Notes under the pieces: model-generated | What the model was told of the DNA's origin: nothing | Database searches by the model: none | The model's input: only the letters and a program-made list of their open reading frames with translations | Shown: piece after piece, positions 8,868 through 20,016 of the stretch | Layout of the letters: each line of letters begins with the position of its first letter | Position numbering within the stretch: the first letter of the stretch is position 1 | Assembly (NCBI GenBank): GCA_003415625.1 | Contig: PYIU01000004.1 | Span: 248,001-312,000 of the forward strand | From: Aquanectria penicillioides | Lineage: Eukaryota; Ascomycota; Sordariomycetes; Hypocreales; Nectriaceae | Length of the DNA stretch: 64,000 nucleotides | Direction: 5' to 3' | Program-made: the position numbers and the translations under genes

Positions 8868-11800
8868 ATGGCGGCGCCGGTCGCCCAAACCTCCGATTAT
8901 GTCCGCGAGTCTCGGCTCCGCACCACCATTTCTCCCGGCCGAACGCACCACACATACTATGTCTCGGCGCCCGACGCCCGGCGCCGGAGGGTACGCACCG
9001 AGGAAACATGGAGGCGCTGTTCGCAGCTGGGAAATGGGAACTTTGGGCAGGTTTGGTTGGAGCAGTGCGAGACCGCCCCCAAGGAGGGCCACTTGCGTGC
9101 TGTCAAGTCCATTACTAAGGGTCGCAATCTGGCGTCCTGCATCGACTACAGCCGTGAGCTGGAGGCCATGGCAAAGTTCTCTAACGATGAGGTATGTGGC
9201 TGGTAGTTTTGCGTTTGGTTCTGATCAATGTCAGTCTTCTAACCCTCTCTCTTCAATCATTTGCGCAGTATGTCCACTGCTTTGTCCGGCTATTTGGCTG
9301 GTATGAGAGCCATGAGACTGTCTTCATTGCAATGGAATACTTTGAACATGGCGATCTGCAAAAGTATATGGATACACCCTTCTCTGAGGCCGAAGCCAAT
9401 CAGGTCGCTACCCAACTTACTGAGGGAATATCATACATGCATAACAATCACTTCGCTCATCGCGACCTTAAGCCTGCTGTATGTTGTGCCTACCTATTTG
9501 TTTCGTCTGTTTTATGTCCTCTAATGGAGCTGCAATAGAATGTCCTTGTTGTTTCTCCACGGCCAGACTGGTGGGTAAAGATCGGCGACTTTGGCATTAG
9601 CAAGCGTGCTCATGCAGGCACTGCACTTCATACTTACGCTGGTACGCCTGGCTACATGGCCCCTGAGATCAATGGTCTTTTTCCCCTTTCCGAGCCGCGC
9701 CCCCGCGCCGAAGACCGCACCCGGAGTGTCTATAGTGCTAGTGTCGATATGTGGGCGCTCGGCGAGATCACTGTCCGTATGCTCATCCAGCGTTCTGCGT
9801 TCCCGGAACCCGACGATGTCTTTGACTATGTAGTTCACGAGAAGCCATTTCCTCGTCATATTCTTGCATCGCGGGATATTAGCAATGAATGCTGTGATTT
9901 TGTTGCGGCCGTTATGGGCCCGTCACCATTGCGGAGACTCAGTGCAAGCGAGGCCAAGGCACACGCATGGCTAAAATCAAACCGAGGGTCCTCGTGTGAC
10001 AGTTCACCGCGAAGCAGCATGTGAGTTTAATCTTCGCCCTCTCTGTGCTAAAGCCATTATGCTGAATGTTCTGGGCAGGTTTATTGAAGACTCCCACCTA
10101 TCTTATCCACCTCTCTCAGCTAACGAAATCGTCGAGTCAACACCGAACCATGTGCCCTCTTTGGCATGGGATTCGACCCTCAGAACTGCCAAAGATAATC
10201 AGCAGTCTGATGCCATCAGCCAATCTATCGTTTCCGAAAGTGACTCAATTTTAGGTGATAGGACTTTGTCATCATATACGACCATGTCATCAGATTTAGC
10301 TATTGATGCGGTTGCTCAACAGCCTAAACCTCGCCCTGGAAACTGGGCTCAACCAGACACCCGAGTTCAATTGGGTAGTACTGTTACCCTACCACCCAAG
10401 GACATCCACAGACCTAGTTTGGATGACCGTTCTGTTCCTGTTTCGCCAGAGAATATACCCCCTCGGCCACATGCCTACATAAAAGTTGCAATCAGAGGAA
10501 GTGACCCCGTTACGACCGAAAATGCTAGCACACAAGAGGTTCCGGCTGCAAACGGTACAAAAGCTTTAACCTCTGACCCTCATCTTCCAGCTGTTAACGT
10601 ATCCGCCTCGCTGCCTGATCTCCCCCCTCGATCGGCTCTAAAGATGAAGATATTGGCAAACTGGAAATTAATGTTCAAGACTCTGCAGGTGATTTTCAAC
10701 GAGGAAAAGTCGCAAATATGGCCATTTTCGAAGATGGGTCCACTAAGAGTGGTAGTATACCCCCTTTGTCACAGTCTCCTTCTCAGCGAAACAACCCGGT
10801 TGATAACATCGAAACATCGTACTACACCACTGGTTCAAAAAGTGGTGCATCGAGCTCCGCTGCAATGTTATCCAAAGAGTCCGAGGATTCAAAACAAATT
10901 TATCCTAAACGCAAGGAGCCTAGTGATGGCCCTATAGATGATGTCCCTTTATCACCTATCAAACCTTCACCAACAATGGCGCTAATATCAAAGAGGTCCG
11001 CCATTTCATCTCAAATGGAATCGGGGAACCCTATATATGGGCCTCATGGTGTTTCCCTTCCAACTGAAGTTTCTGGTACTCCTAGGCTGTGGTTAGAAGT
11101 TACACCACGATCAACGGATGCATCATCGCCCTTTGATACGACCATTGCTCCCGCAGCACCACGCTTGGATACACAAGCTAAGGCACCTGTATCAGCCAAA
11201 GCGGCGATGTCAGAACCAATCACGGAGCTTTCACCAACAGAGCCTAAGCATGACCCAAAAGGCCCATCGATGCTGATCCTAAAGAAGCCACCGCCGTTCC
11301 CCGGACAAGAACTTGACCGACCCCCAGGACCAATACCGCAGCAGTTGAATCATCAGGAAGAACCCATTAACAAGACACTCCCTGAGAATAATTTGCCTGA
11401 CTCATATATGCGATCATCTCTTGAAAAGGATCAAAGTGAGATTGTCGCAATGCTCCCACCTCGCCAACAGCCTGAAGACAACCACCCGACTATGATAGGT
11501 ACAGGATTCGGCGAGGTTCCTCGTCTCCGTCAGTTTCGTGAGATAATAGCGCCGGGGAGTGGCATATCCCAGCAAGGATCACCTGCTGAAGCCTACTTCC
11601 TGACGTCGGTCCGCCCCAGTGACGTCAACGATCTCATATCCCAGTGTACATCTGAACTCAAACTACGAGGTGGCGTACCCTGTCCCTAAGGCTTTCTCTA
11701 ATCCTTATGTACGAATAACACACCCAGCTGACCAAAGTAACCATATTAAGCCCTCGACCAAAAGTTCTTTCTACTGCCATTTAGATCAGAGCAACAGCCA

Positions 11801-13181
11801 AACACCAAAAGTGTGCGCCAGCTCCTTCATTCCTATTATTCACCGGACGCCCCTCCCGGTCAATATCTCGCAGAACTGCGCGCGGCAGATGTGCTCGTGG
11901 GTTATGCCCCAGTGATCGAATACTCCAGTAACATGCTCTCCCTAATAAGTTATTATAGACCGTTGCCGCATTGATTAGGTGGTGCTGGGCCCGCATCCCA
12001 GGCGGCGTGGTAGGGTGGAAGGCTTACAATAGCTTTAAGTCCGATGAACAGAGTAGGTCAAGGACCCTATCGTGAGTTTATTGACTTGATGATAAAGTTA
12101 ACTGGGATAGAACATGTCAGAGGACTGAGGTCCTTTGGCTTTCTTGTTAATTATTGCGTAACTGACGAAGCTCAACGGTTTATCATCTTTGACTTTTTCG
12201 ACCTATTAGTAGAAACTGCAAGCCACGGTAGCTCCAATGGATTTGCAAAACAAACACTACCACGCCTAGCAGCGTGGTGGGCATTTGACTTTGATAACGA
12301 TGGTAATGGCTTTTCTGGAGGCCACCGTGCCTGGATGAAGTAAGTTTCGCTCAATGAACCCTATCTTGCTCACACCAACTTGATTTCAATATTGATATCG
12401 AAATAGTGCCGCGGATGCTACAGCCCATTTATTCTTCTCCTACTTGAGGCATTTACAAGATAATCCTCGCTCTAAGGAAAGATTGTCGGCCATCTCGAAG
12501 AAGTTTCTGCATGAAGACCGGCTGACGTGGGCGAAAATACCGTATCCGCCTCGTTCATCATCAGAAATGCAAACAGTTGGGTGGAAATTCATGGTCTTAG
12601 TTGACTCTTTTTCGCCATCGCCTATTTCTGTGCTGCGTCGAGCTAGCAACGCTATCATGCCTCATGATCCTTTTTCTTGGTCGCAGTATGGCAATACTAT
12701 AGACCTAACTCACTACCTGACTCCTGAATGCGGGCGAGTCCTCGACTGTATCCCTGGGCTGGATACTGTGTTGCAATCTTGGCATGACTTTTCAGGGTCT
12801 GCATCCTTAGCGCCCTTCACAAGCTTGAACTCAGGAGGCCGCTACTCCTTTTACAATATCTCTGAATCATCGAGTGATTTTGTAGAAGGTTATTCGATCG
12901 CACTGGACCAGGCCCTTGTATGGACATGGATGCAAAGTCTCGCCCCAGAGGAAACCTTGCAGAGACGCCGAGTATTTGGTCAGAGCGTCGTTACGACTAT
13001 GTCAATCGATGGCAAGACTGAATTAGTCGTGTGTGAGGAAATGCAGATAGAAAAAAAGGAAAATGGACCACTTGAGGATACAAAAGTTGACGATGATGCA
13101 TCGAAAGCTAAAGGGAGTATTTCGACATGGTCCCTTCTGAAGAGAGCTATGTCAAGAAAGAGCGGTTCGCCGGGCAGTTAG
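8868..13181 (+). CDS. Ser/Thr protein kinase fused to Msb1-like (DUF1708) domain
   Basis: Nine exons: 8868-9191, 9269-9478, 9539-10020, 10079-10554, 10644-11669, 11751-11896, 11959-12052, 12111-12339, 12407-13181 (about 1253 aa). Residues 50-335 form a full kinase: LGNGNFGQVW loop, Lys80 in AVK, HRDLKPANV with catalytic Asp174, DFG at 195, and TPGYMAPE. Residues 340-815 are Ser/Pro-rich and probably disordered. From about 818, VRPSDVNDLISQCTSELKLR, ALDQKFFLLPFR, IRWCWARIPGGVVGWKAYNS, FIIFDFFDLL and AADATAHLFFSYL follow the order I know from fungal Msb1/DUF1708 morphogenesis proteins, where this domain normally sits at the N-terminus. The splice sites at 11670, 11897, 12053 and 12340 were each fixed by matching that family without gaps. 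Between 10555 and 10643 the frame changes; I prefer an 89-bp intron (GTACAA..TAAAG), but one missing C in the C6 run at 10622-10627 would also repair it (1283 aa). Confidence 0.8.
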
Positions 13182-14125
13182 ATGTAAATGGATCTACAAA
13201 TTGAATACGAATATAACGGCCACTTGAGTTTCTCAAGCCCAAACTAGAGTTCTTATGGACTTGAATGCCTAACCTGCGTGTGTAGGGATATTGTGCCAGT
13301 GCTGCTGTCGGGAGTGTCTAACCTATGCCTTAATACTTATTGAAGCTCAATAAATAACCTAATCAATCATCAAATAGCAATCTATCTTCACCATAATATG
13401 TTAAGCCTTCTGTACAATAACACTTTCCCTAGTTTGCGATGACCATCCCGAACGTAGGCCACATGGGATAAGATTGCATGACTTAGCACCAGGTTAATCT
13501 CGTTCTAACCATACTCATGCCTACTTGAAGTTCAGGCATTGACTCATCAATCACTGATTTTGTTTTTCTAACCCAGAAGTTGTCTGTTAATCCTTTTCCT
13601 TTCTTTCTCTCTCATTTCTTTTTATATTAGAATGATGCTTCAATATTTTCAATCATGTTGAGATGCGACTGATAGATTATGTGGCAATTTGGAGTTCCGT
13701 CCATGGACTGACATCTGCCTCTCACATTACAGGGCCTATGTTGAACATGCGACACCACAAGTTTGCGGAAGGCACAAGGCACATAGCACCTCTTGGGTGC
13801 AATTTGTCCGGGTTTCATTTGGATACGTGTAGTTTAACTTAGATCTTATTCTTTCACTTAGATTATGCCTTCCAAGAAGAAGTGGTTTGTGTACCTCATA
13901 TGATTCGTATATTAGACTCGGGATCCGGCGCTAGGACAAACGAAAGACCTGGTTGCCCAAAGTTGCAGTCCCTGGCAGTTGTTCCAGACATTGCTTCTGT
14001 CTTCTTCTTGTCCTACAGTCCTCCCTTATATAAAGAAACTAGGGATCCAAAATCGCCGTTCTTTATTTCAATGAAAATCATCATGGGATATCTTCCATTC
14101 GCGTTTCCTGCTCCGTCCACAACAG
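13182..14125. other. Intergenic between convergent genes
   Basis: About 940 bp between the stop of the kinase gene and the stop of the minus-strand monooxygenase. I see pyrimidine-rich and AT-rich sequence and only short frames. A minus-strand frame at 13627-13818 has several cysteines but no motif I recognise. Confidence 0.55.
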
Positions 14126-15292
14126 CTAATTCTTCGTCAAGTCTACCTCTACTTTGGCGCTATTTGCGTGCCATGACGCAACGCAAGACGCAGGCATGAC
14201 CTTTATGACCAAATTTCGCAAATAATACATGAAAATGCTCTTTGGGATATACATGGCGGCCATGCTTCGGCTGCGCTGCTGGAGTTTCTCGATGATTGGC
14301 CGAAGCTTCTTCTCGTGGTTGCGGAGCGCTTCCAAGACATCTTTGGTGGCCATCAGCTCGTTGCCAAGCATCTCAGCGGATGCAAGGGCCATGCCGGCTC
14401 CTTGGCCGGAAAGAAGGGTCAGGCAGTGAGCTGCATCTCCAAGGAGGAGGACTCGGCCTTGAGACCAGCTCGGTAGAGTTACTATAGTGAGACTGTCAAT
14501 GAGGGGCTGGTTGCAAGATTCTTCTGCGTGGTCGAGCATGTCCGACACTAGTTTTGCACCGCCAGCAGTAACCTCACGGAGGACTTCAAACCTAAGTTCT
14601 CGATCTTGCAACTTCGCATGGTCATCTCGCCATATATGCATAGCTGCCATGCGGTCGTTTCGTAAAGAATAAAGCATATCAAGGTGGCCGGGGCTGCTGA
14701 AGGAGAGACAGTCGGATTCAAGTTCATTTTTCCCATGGATGTCATAAACAGCGAAAGAGTAGCCGAGATGTTCCAAACAATCCACATCTTCCCAGACCCT
14801 ATCGCGGACCAAGGACCGAATTCCGTCGGACCCAATTAGTAAGTCTGCTTCAATTGTTTCGCCACTTGTCAAGGTGGCTTTGACCTTCAAACCATCGTCC
14901 GAAAAACTCTCCAGAGTCTGGCTAAAACGAATTGTTGCACTTTCGGGTAAGGCTTTCGCGAGGGTGTGAGCGATGTCGCCGCGGCACGCGGCTAGATTTT
15001 CCATGTCTCCATGCACGTCTTTGTATCGAAGACGAAGCAATTCGTTTCCCCAGTTGTCTCGGATTACATTTTCCTCGAAGCTGTATTTAACATCGTCCAA
15101 TGCATGGCGAAGATTCATACGTGTTAGAGTCTCGAGACCAAGGCCAAAAATGCCGACAACATACCCTCCATTTCTAATTGAGGAAGCTCTCTCAACGATG
15201 ATGGAGCTCCAGCCCGCCTTGTCTAACCACCAAGCTGCTGAAAGCCCAGCAATTCCACCACCAATAATGAGGGCTGTCGGTCTGGTGGACAT
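14126..15292 (-). CDS. FAD-dependent monooxygenase (aromatic hydroxylase family)
   Basis: This is an intronless 388-aa frame. The N-terminus, TALIIGGGIAGLSAAWWLDK, carries the GxGxxG ADP-binding loop. The middle has DLLIGSDGIRSLVRDRV, the DG motif that contacts both FAD and NADPH. VLLLGDAAHCLTLLSGQGAG, about residue 285-305, is the GD motif binding the FAD ribityl chain. This is the order of the PHBH-type class A flavin monooxygenases (PF01494 family), which use NAD(P)H and oxygen to hydroxylate or epoxidise small aromatics, often in secondary metabolism or detoxification. The length is normal for a soluble member, and the C-terminal YIPKSIFMYYLRNLVIKVMP helix could dock to a membrane. Nothing nearby looks like a biosynthetic cluster, so the substrate is unknown. 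Confidence 0.85.
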   Translation of the reverse strand: MSTRPTALIIGGGIAGLSAAWWLDKAGWSSIIVERASSIRNGGYVVGIFGLGLETLTRMNLRHALDDVKYSFEENVIRDNWGNELLRLRYKDVHGDMENLAACRGDIAHTLAKALPESATIRFSQTLESFSDDGLKVKATLTSGETIEADLLIGSDGIRSLVRDRVWEDVDCLEHLGYSFAVYDIHGKNELESDCLSFSSPGHLDMLYSLRNDRMAAMHIWRDDHAKLQDRELRFEVLREVTAGGAKLVSDMLDHAEESCNQPLIDSLTIVTLPSWSQGRVLLLGDAAHCLTLLSGQGAGMALASAEMLGNELMATKDVLEALRNHEKKLRPIIEKLQQRSRSMAAMYIPKSIFMYYLRNLVIKVMPASCVASWHANSAKVEVDLTKN

Positions 15293-16582
15293 CAGTTCAG
15301 TGCAGATTTTGATCTGTCTGTCAATGAATGGTAAGCAAAAAGCCTCTAAGTGAAAACAGCACCGCTCGCCTTGTATGAGAAATATATATTATACGACAAC
15401 TTATCAAAACCCACATTCCATCATCAGATGGAGTGCTCGCTTGTTTATAACATGAAGCCAAGACCGACTATGGTGATGACTAAGAATATTGGATCCGATA
15501 CCGGTCTAACCATCGTCCGAAGCACCATCTCAGCTGACTGTTAAGCTCTCAAGGTCGCCCTCATGCCTCAGCCGCACTGGGTCTCGTGTGTAATTGCAAC
15601 TCGCATTCGTCACCGTATTGCTCGTGTCACCCTGGTCACTGTCTGCGGAGAGATTGATAACGAGACTCTGGCCCCACAAATATCCGTTCGTCCATGCTGT
15701 CAACGAATCCAGGCTAAACTGATTCAGATCGTAACGCACCAATTGTGGCCTCGTGTTGCAAGTCATTAGCGCTTCAACTTAGCCAGGCAAAATTAATTTT
15801 CTTTCTCATATTTCATGGGCCGAGCGCTGCAACATTTCTCCGTTCTTGGCATCTTTCGACCTCAATTATGGTCTGATCCTTATTCGAGCACTGACGTATC
15901 GAATGGCTGATTGATCAAGGGGTTACCAGGATGTACGTCATCCAACTAAAGCCGAGCGCCTCGCGAATCTTTGAAAGGATAACGGTGGGCCTATCGGGTT
16001 CTATTAGATCGAGTTTCATCACGATTTGCAAACGTGAAGATGTCGACTAATACGGGATTGCTTGGTGACAAGATTCCCCTGCCATGCTAATCGCTCAGAT
16101 TCGGCCATATCAAGAAAACAAGTCTACTGTCTTTTGTCTCCTTGATGCAAACCGAACCGACTTACACTCGGCCAATACAATTATTCAATTTTCTATAAAG
16201 GTACATTTAGCTTAGAAGGTAGAGATTAGTGCAATGAATTTGGTAGTACCCTCATTTTCAATGCTCTTTCGGGTCGAGGGCACATCATATGCGATGCCCT
16301 GTAAATGATCGGCTCAACTGGCAGACCTTGACCCACTCGTGTACCTATCAGTGCATTTACATGTTCGCTGGTGGCCTGTTTCATGGTTAGCCAACAACAA
16401 AGCCTGAAAATTTCAATGATTATTATCACCCCGTTTGCTATCATCGTAGCCTGAGTTTGGAAACAAGTTTTCAAATCTGGGATAGACCCTTGGATTTCAT
16501 TATGGAATGCTTCTTGAGAGAATTGAAAAGCCGACATGTCTGAACGATTTAACGAGGCCAATCGACTGATGTTTTTCACTAG
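15293..16582. other. Intergenic, promoter side of two divergent genes
   Basis: About 1.3 kb between the start of the monooxygenase (minus strand) and the first clear coding sequence of the ankyrin-like gene. A 78-codon minus-strand frame at 15530-15766 looks mildly protein-like but is unsupported. The last 25 bp (gactgatgtttttcactag) have the look of a branch site plus acceptor, so an upstream exon of the next gene probably lies in this stretch, but I could not identify it. Confidence 0.5.
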
Positions 16583-18585
16583 TAGGGTTCGGCCAAGGTG
16601 ATGCAGGCGATCACATTGAGACAGCCAGGGTCACGCAGCAAGACCTGCAACAAACATTCGCAAGAGACGACCGGAGAGTACATCCAGTGGCACTTAGCCA
16701 TGTTCGCTCTCTCGAGGCCGCAGAGTTGTTGCTGGCTGCTGGGAAAGTATCGGAGGAGAGTCAAATCAACAATAGCAGAGGTCTTCCTTACACACCCTTA
16801 GCGCGCTTTCTTGCCGTCAATGCCAATGAGACCCAGGAGGCCGGTATGGAGAAGGCTTTATATCACCGCAAGATCCGTGAGGCATCCCTAATGACCGAGG
16901 CTGAGATTTGCGACGTCGTTAGTTTCTTTTTTGAGAATGGAGCAAGTGACCGAAGCACTGGGCCTGGCTATTCAATAAGCCCTTTACACGCCGCGTTGGA
17001 CACGAGACTCTGGAGTGTTATCAAGATTGTTGTGCAACATCTTTTGTCGAGCGGCCCAAACACAAGGGAAAACCGCGACTGGGTCTTCCATTATGTCCGT
17101 CGTGATCCTCAAAATTGGTCTATAGCCAAGGATCCTAACTCTACCACTCACAGTATCGCAGCGGCTGGTTACCAGACAATCCAGCAGAAGATGCTGCTCG
17201 CCAGTTTGGCAGCAGGATATGACCCTAACGACCCTTCTGACGACTCAAGAATTTTCAAATTGAATGAACTTGGGCCTAGATTGAGCTGCCCCCCCCCCGA
17301 CCGAGTGGCACGGCCGCTGGCCAAATCAATTTCTAAACAGAGGATGTCTATATCCACGATTCTCCTTCAGTGGGGCGCAGACCCGAACTTCACTGATCAT
17401 CGTCACTTGTCTCCACTTGCTCTCTCATTGCTCGACACGGTTCCTATTGGAAACACGCCGGCAATCCCCCCAAGTGTCGATATCATCACTGAATTGCTTT
17501 CATTTGGCGCGGATATCAATCAACCATCGTTACATCATGAAGGATTCGCCCCCCTAATGTTTGCAACTAGAGATCGCGTACCACCATCAACGTTCGATCT
17601 CTTGGTTCAGTCAGGAGCAAACCGTGGATATGCTGGCCGACTTATGCCAGACAGCCAGCGACTTTCAGTTCTGCAGTGCATTCTCTCCGGCTTTCCACTT
17701 TTGCGATGTCCAAGCGAGTTGTTCGCACTCAACCGCCATGGGCTGTGGCTCCTGATGAGTGATTATCAAGCCGACTATGATAATTATCAAGATATAGCAT
17801 TTATGAACTACAGGCGGCGGGAATTGAAATTCAAATGCTTTATCCATCCAGATCTCGACCCTTCGCACTTCTATATGAAAGATCGCAGACATGTCCTCAA
17901 CTGGGCCATTGATAACTTGTACGGAACAAACCTGAATTGGGCAATGAGACTCATCTGGCCCTACTATAAAGCCATGAAGCTACCAACGGATTAAGAAATG
18001 CCGATATCCGCATTCTTCAGCGGTCAAAGAATTCAGGGCTACCTCAAGTTTGGGACCTTACACTTGGCATTTGATGCTCTCGGACTAATGCTGGAGCACA
18101 AGGTTGACCTAGATGAAGGAGATGGGCTAGGAATAGTGCTTCATAGGGTCTGCACGCTTCCTGTCACCGTGTTTGAGGATCCTAATGATGAGTTGTGGAA
18201 TGAGTTGTTCCAAATATCGGACCTTCACATCGCTTATAGGGAAGTCGCCTACACTCGGATCTCCATGGACTGTGACTGGACATTGCTCAAAAATATTTGG
18301 AACAAGATGAGCCAGAACCGAAGCCATTACCGTCACTCCCTCAGGAACCCATTGAGGGTCAGAATAAAAGATACACCTATTGTTCAACTCAAGCACGAAC
18401 AGAGTCGAGCGGAAATGGTTGGGCGATTGATCATGCTTTTCCTTCGAAAGGGGGCCGACTTCTACGCCAAGGGACCCGATGGAAGGAGCCCTTACAAACA
18501 TGCAAAGGAAAATGGCAGCCTTGGGTTCGTGGATATGGAGTTTCGCAATGCAGGAACCGAGCGGCAACTTTGTTCCCGGGCATAG
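16583..18585 (+). CDS. Ankyrin-like protein, 5' end unresolved, stop codon inside
   Basis: The coding frame opens at 16583 after a good acceptor and has no ATG near its start, so a first exon is missing from my model. It reads GFGQGDAGDHIETA, then EAAELLLAAGK, ILLQWGADPNFTDHRHLSPL and LLSFGADINQPSLHHEGFAP, which are ankyrin-repeat strings of the type L-L-x-x-G-A-D-x-N. An in-frame TAA at 17992-17994 interrupts it, and the same frame then continues to 18585 with more ankyrin-like text (FLRKGADFYAKGPDGRSPYK). Either this is a nonsense mutation, or the stop lies in a 102-bp intron (17919-18020, GTACGG..TTCAG) whose removal keeps the frame. The branch site for that intron is weak. The target of such proteins cannot be inferred. 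Total length would be at least 630 aa. It could be a decaying paralogue of the repeat half of the NACHT gene downstream. Confidence 0.55.
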
Positions 18586-18805
18586 GCCTTGATTATGAGA
18601 TTAGTCCTAACGAGCCCTCACCACGCTGCGAATAAATTGTGGGAAGAAAAATATTGTGGAAATAAATTTATTGAATATCTGAAATCACATTTTCAATTCC
18701 CCAATTCTGGCACGGTCATCCTGGGTGCCACGATGCTTCTTACTTCACTCCGTCGTAGCTTGGGGCGCCATCTTGATGACTTGTCTTCCTCAAACCAAAG
18801 CGTAA

Positions 18806-19552
18806 TTACTGTTCGCTTAGTTGAAGTAGTTCCTCTTGAGTCACCACACCCTGATCTTTTGAAAACTCCATCATCTTAGGGATATCTTTCAGCCCGGGCA
18901 CTGTGGCGGAGGCCTTCTTGCTGAATGGCGTCCCGTACTTGAAATTTACTTCCACTCCTGGAACGAACCAGTCCTTCTCAAGAAACGGTCGGTCCACGGA
19001 CCCCAACGTTATGTGAAATGTGTCTGACCAGTCTTGTGGCAGCTTTCCATCATGGCAGAAGTCGGGTTGGAGCTTGAAATGGAAGCACAACTGAGTTCCA
19101 CATCGCCCACAAAAGCTGCGTGAGCAATCAGGCCCACAGCCTGTTGTGTGGAAAAATCTCAGCCATGTCTTGCTGTCTTGGGTGGCCCGCAGAACATCCA
19201 TGGCTGGTAGATATGGAGGCCGCTCTGCATCTGCCTTTTCCGCGTTGTAGTCCTCTGCCAACACGTCCAAGATGCGACCAGTAACGATGATCGACTCGGA
19301 TGAAATTGGGATCGCAGAAACGGTAAGCATTGGCGCAGCGATGTCGACAACACCAACGGGTAGGAAGGAGGCTGAAGAGCGGCGGCAATCGTTGCAATGG
19401 CAGGTCAGGGTTGATGGGAGGCGAATATTGTGGGAGGGCGGAGCCATGGGGTGCAGGGGACGGTCCTGGAGATGAGGGATGTTCACACGATAGCGGATGG
19501 CGCCGCAGGAACATCCGCCAGTGACGATGTTTGCGTCGTCGGGAAGAGTCAT
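18806..19552 (-). CDS. GFA family zinc protein (glutathione-dependent formaldehyde-activating-like / CENP-V domain)
   Basis: Intronless, 248 aa. It contains GGCSCGAIRYRV near residue 12, TCHCNDCRRSSASFLPVGVV around 50, and FCGRCGTQLCFHF around 147. These C-x-C..C-x-C-x2-C..C-x2-C sets are the structural and catalytic zinc sites of the GFA beta-tent fold (PF04828). The bacterial founder promotes the glutathione-formaldehyde reaction, but fungal members are mostly of unknown substrate, so I annotate the fold only. An insertion of about 60 residues between the second and third cysteine groups is longer than in bacterial members and typical of fungal ones. It lies convergent with the ankyrin-like gene, 220 bp apart. 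Confidence 0.85.
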   Translation of the reverse strand: MTLPDDANIVTGGCSCGAIRYRVNIPHLQDRPLHPMAPPSHNIRLPSTLTCHCNDCRRSSASFLPVGVVDIAAPMLTVSAIPISSESIIVTGRILDVLAEDYNAEKADAERPPYLPAMDVLRATQDSKTWLRFFHTTGCGPDCSRSFCGRCGTQLCFHFKLQPDFCHDGKLPQDWSDTFHITLGSVDRPFLEKDWFVPGVEVNFKYGTPFSKKASATVPGLKDIPKMMEFSKDQGVVTQEELLQLSEQ

Positions 19553-20016
19553 GGTGGCGGTTCTTTTGATGCTTTTTGGTTTGAGCTTGAGGATGCTGAG
19601 ATCATCGAGTCAGATCGAGCGAGGCACAATTTATACCCATTCTGCTGGTCTCCATGGCACAGGCCATTCTGTCTCGTTTTTGTTTCCCCTCAACCGGTTC
19701 ATACCTGACCGCAAAAGGCGTTCTTGGCGTAGTAGGTGGCGTCCGTGTTCTCTTCTTTTTCGCGACGGACCGGCACGTTCAGCCGAGTTCCAGTGAAGCT
19801 CGGCCGTCTTGGCGACGCTGACGGGTCACGAAAATCCACTGGCTGCGACTCGAACGTGAACTTTTACACCTCGACACTGAACAATCATTCACGCTTGAAA
19901 GCTGAGCGTGTGAACAAGCCGCAAACATGAGGCGCATCGCGTGGATTACAAATAGACACTGTAGATGAACGCCAATGATGGGCTTAGCAAAAGCGCCTCG
20001 ATTGAAATCACGCCTG
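19553..20016. other. Intergenic: GFA promoter and NACHT-gene 3' flank
   Basis: 460 bp. I see only short overlapping frames and no motif beyond ordinary promoter composition. Confidence 0.55.

Noticed and set aside
8634..9142. Long minus- and plus-strand frames around the kinase start
   Set aside because: They are shadows of the GC-rich first kinase exon, which carries the protein motifs and a good start context.
15530..15766. 78-codon minus-strand frame with a YDLN..NGYLWG string faintly like a cyanovirin-N lobe
   Set aside because: Too short, no signal peptide, only one partial motif and no second lobe found nearby.
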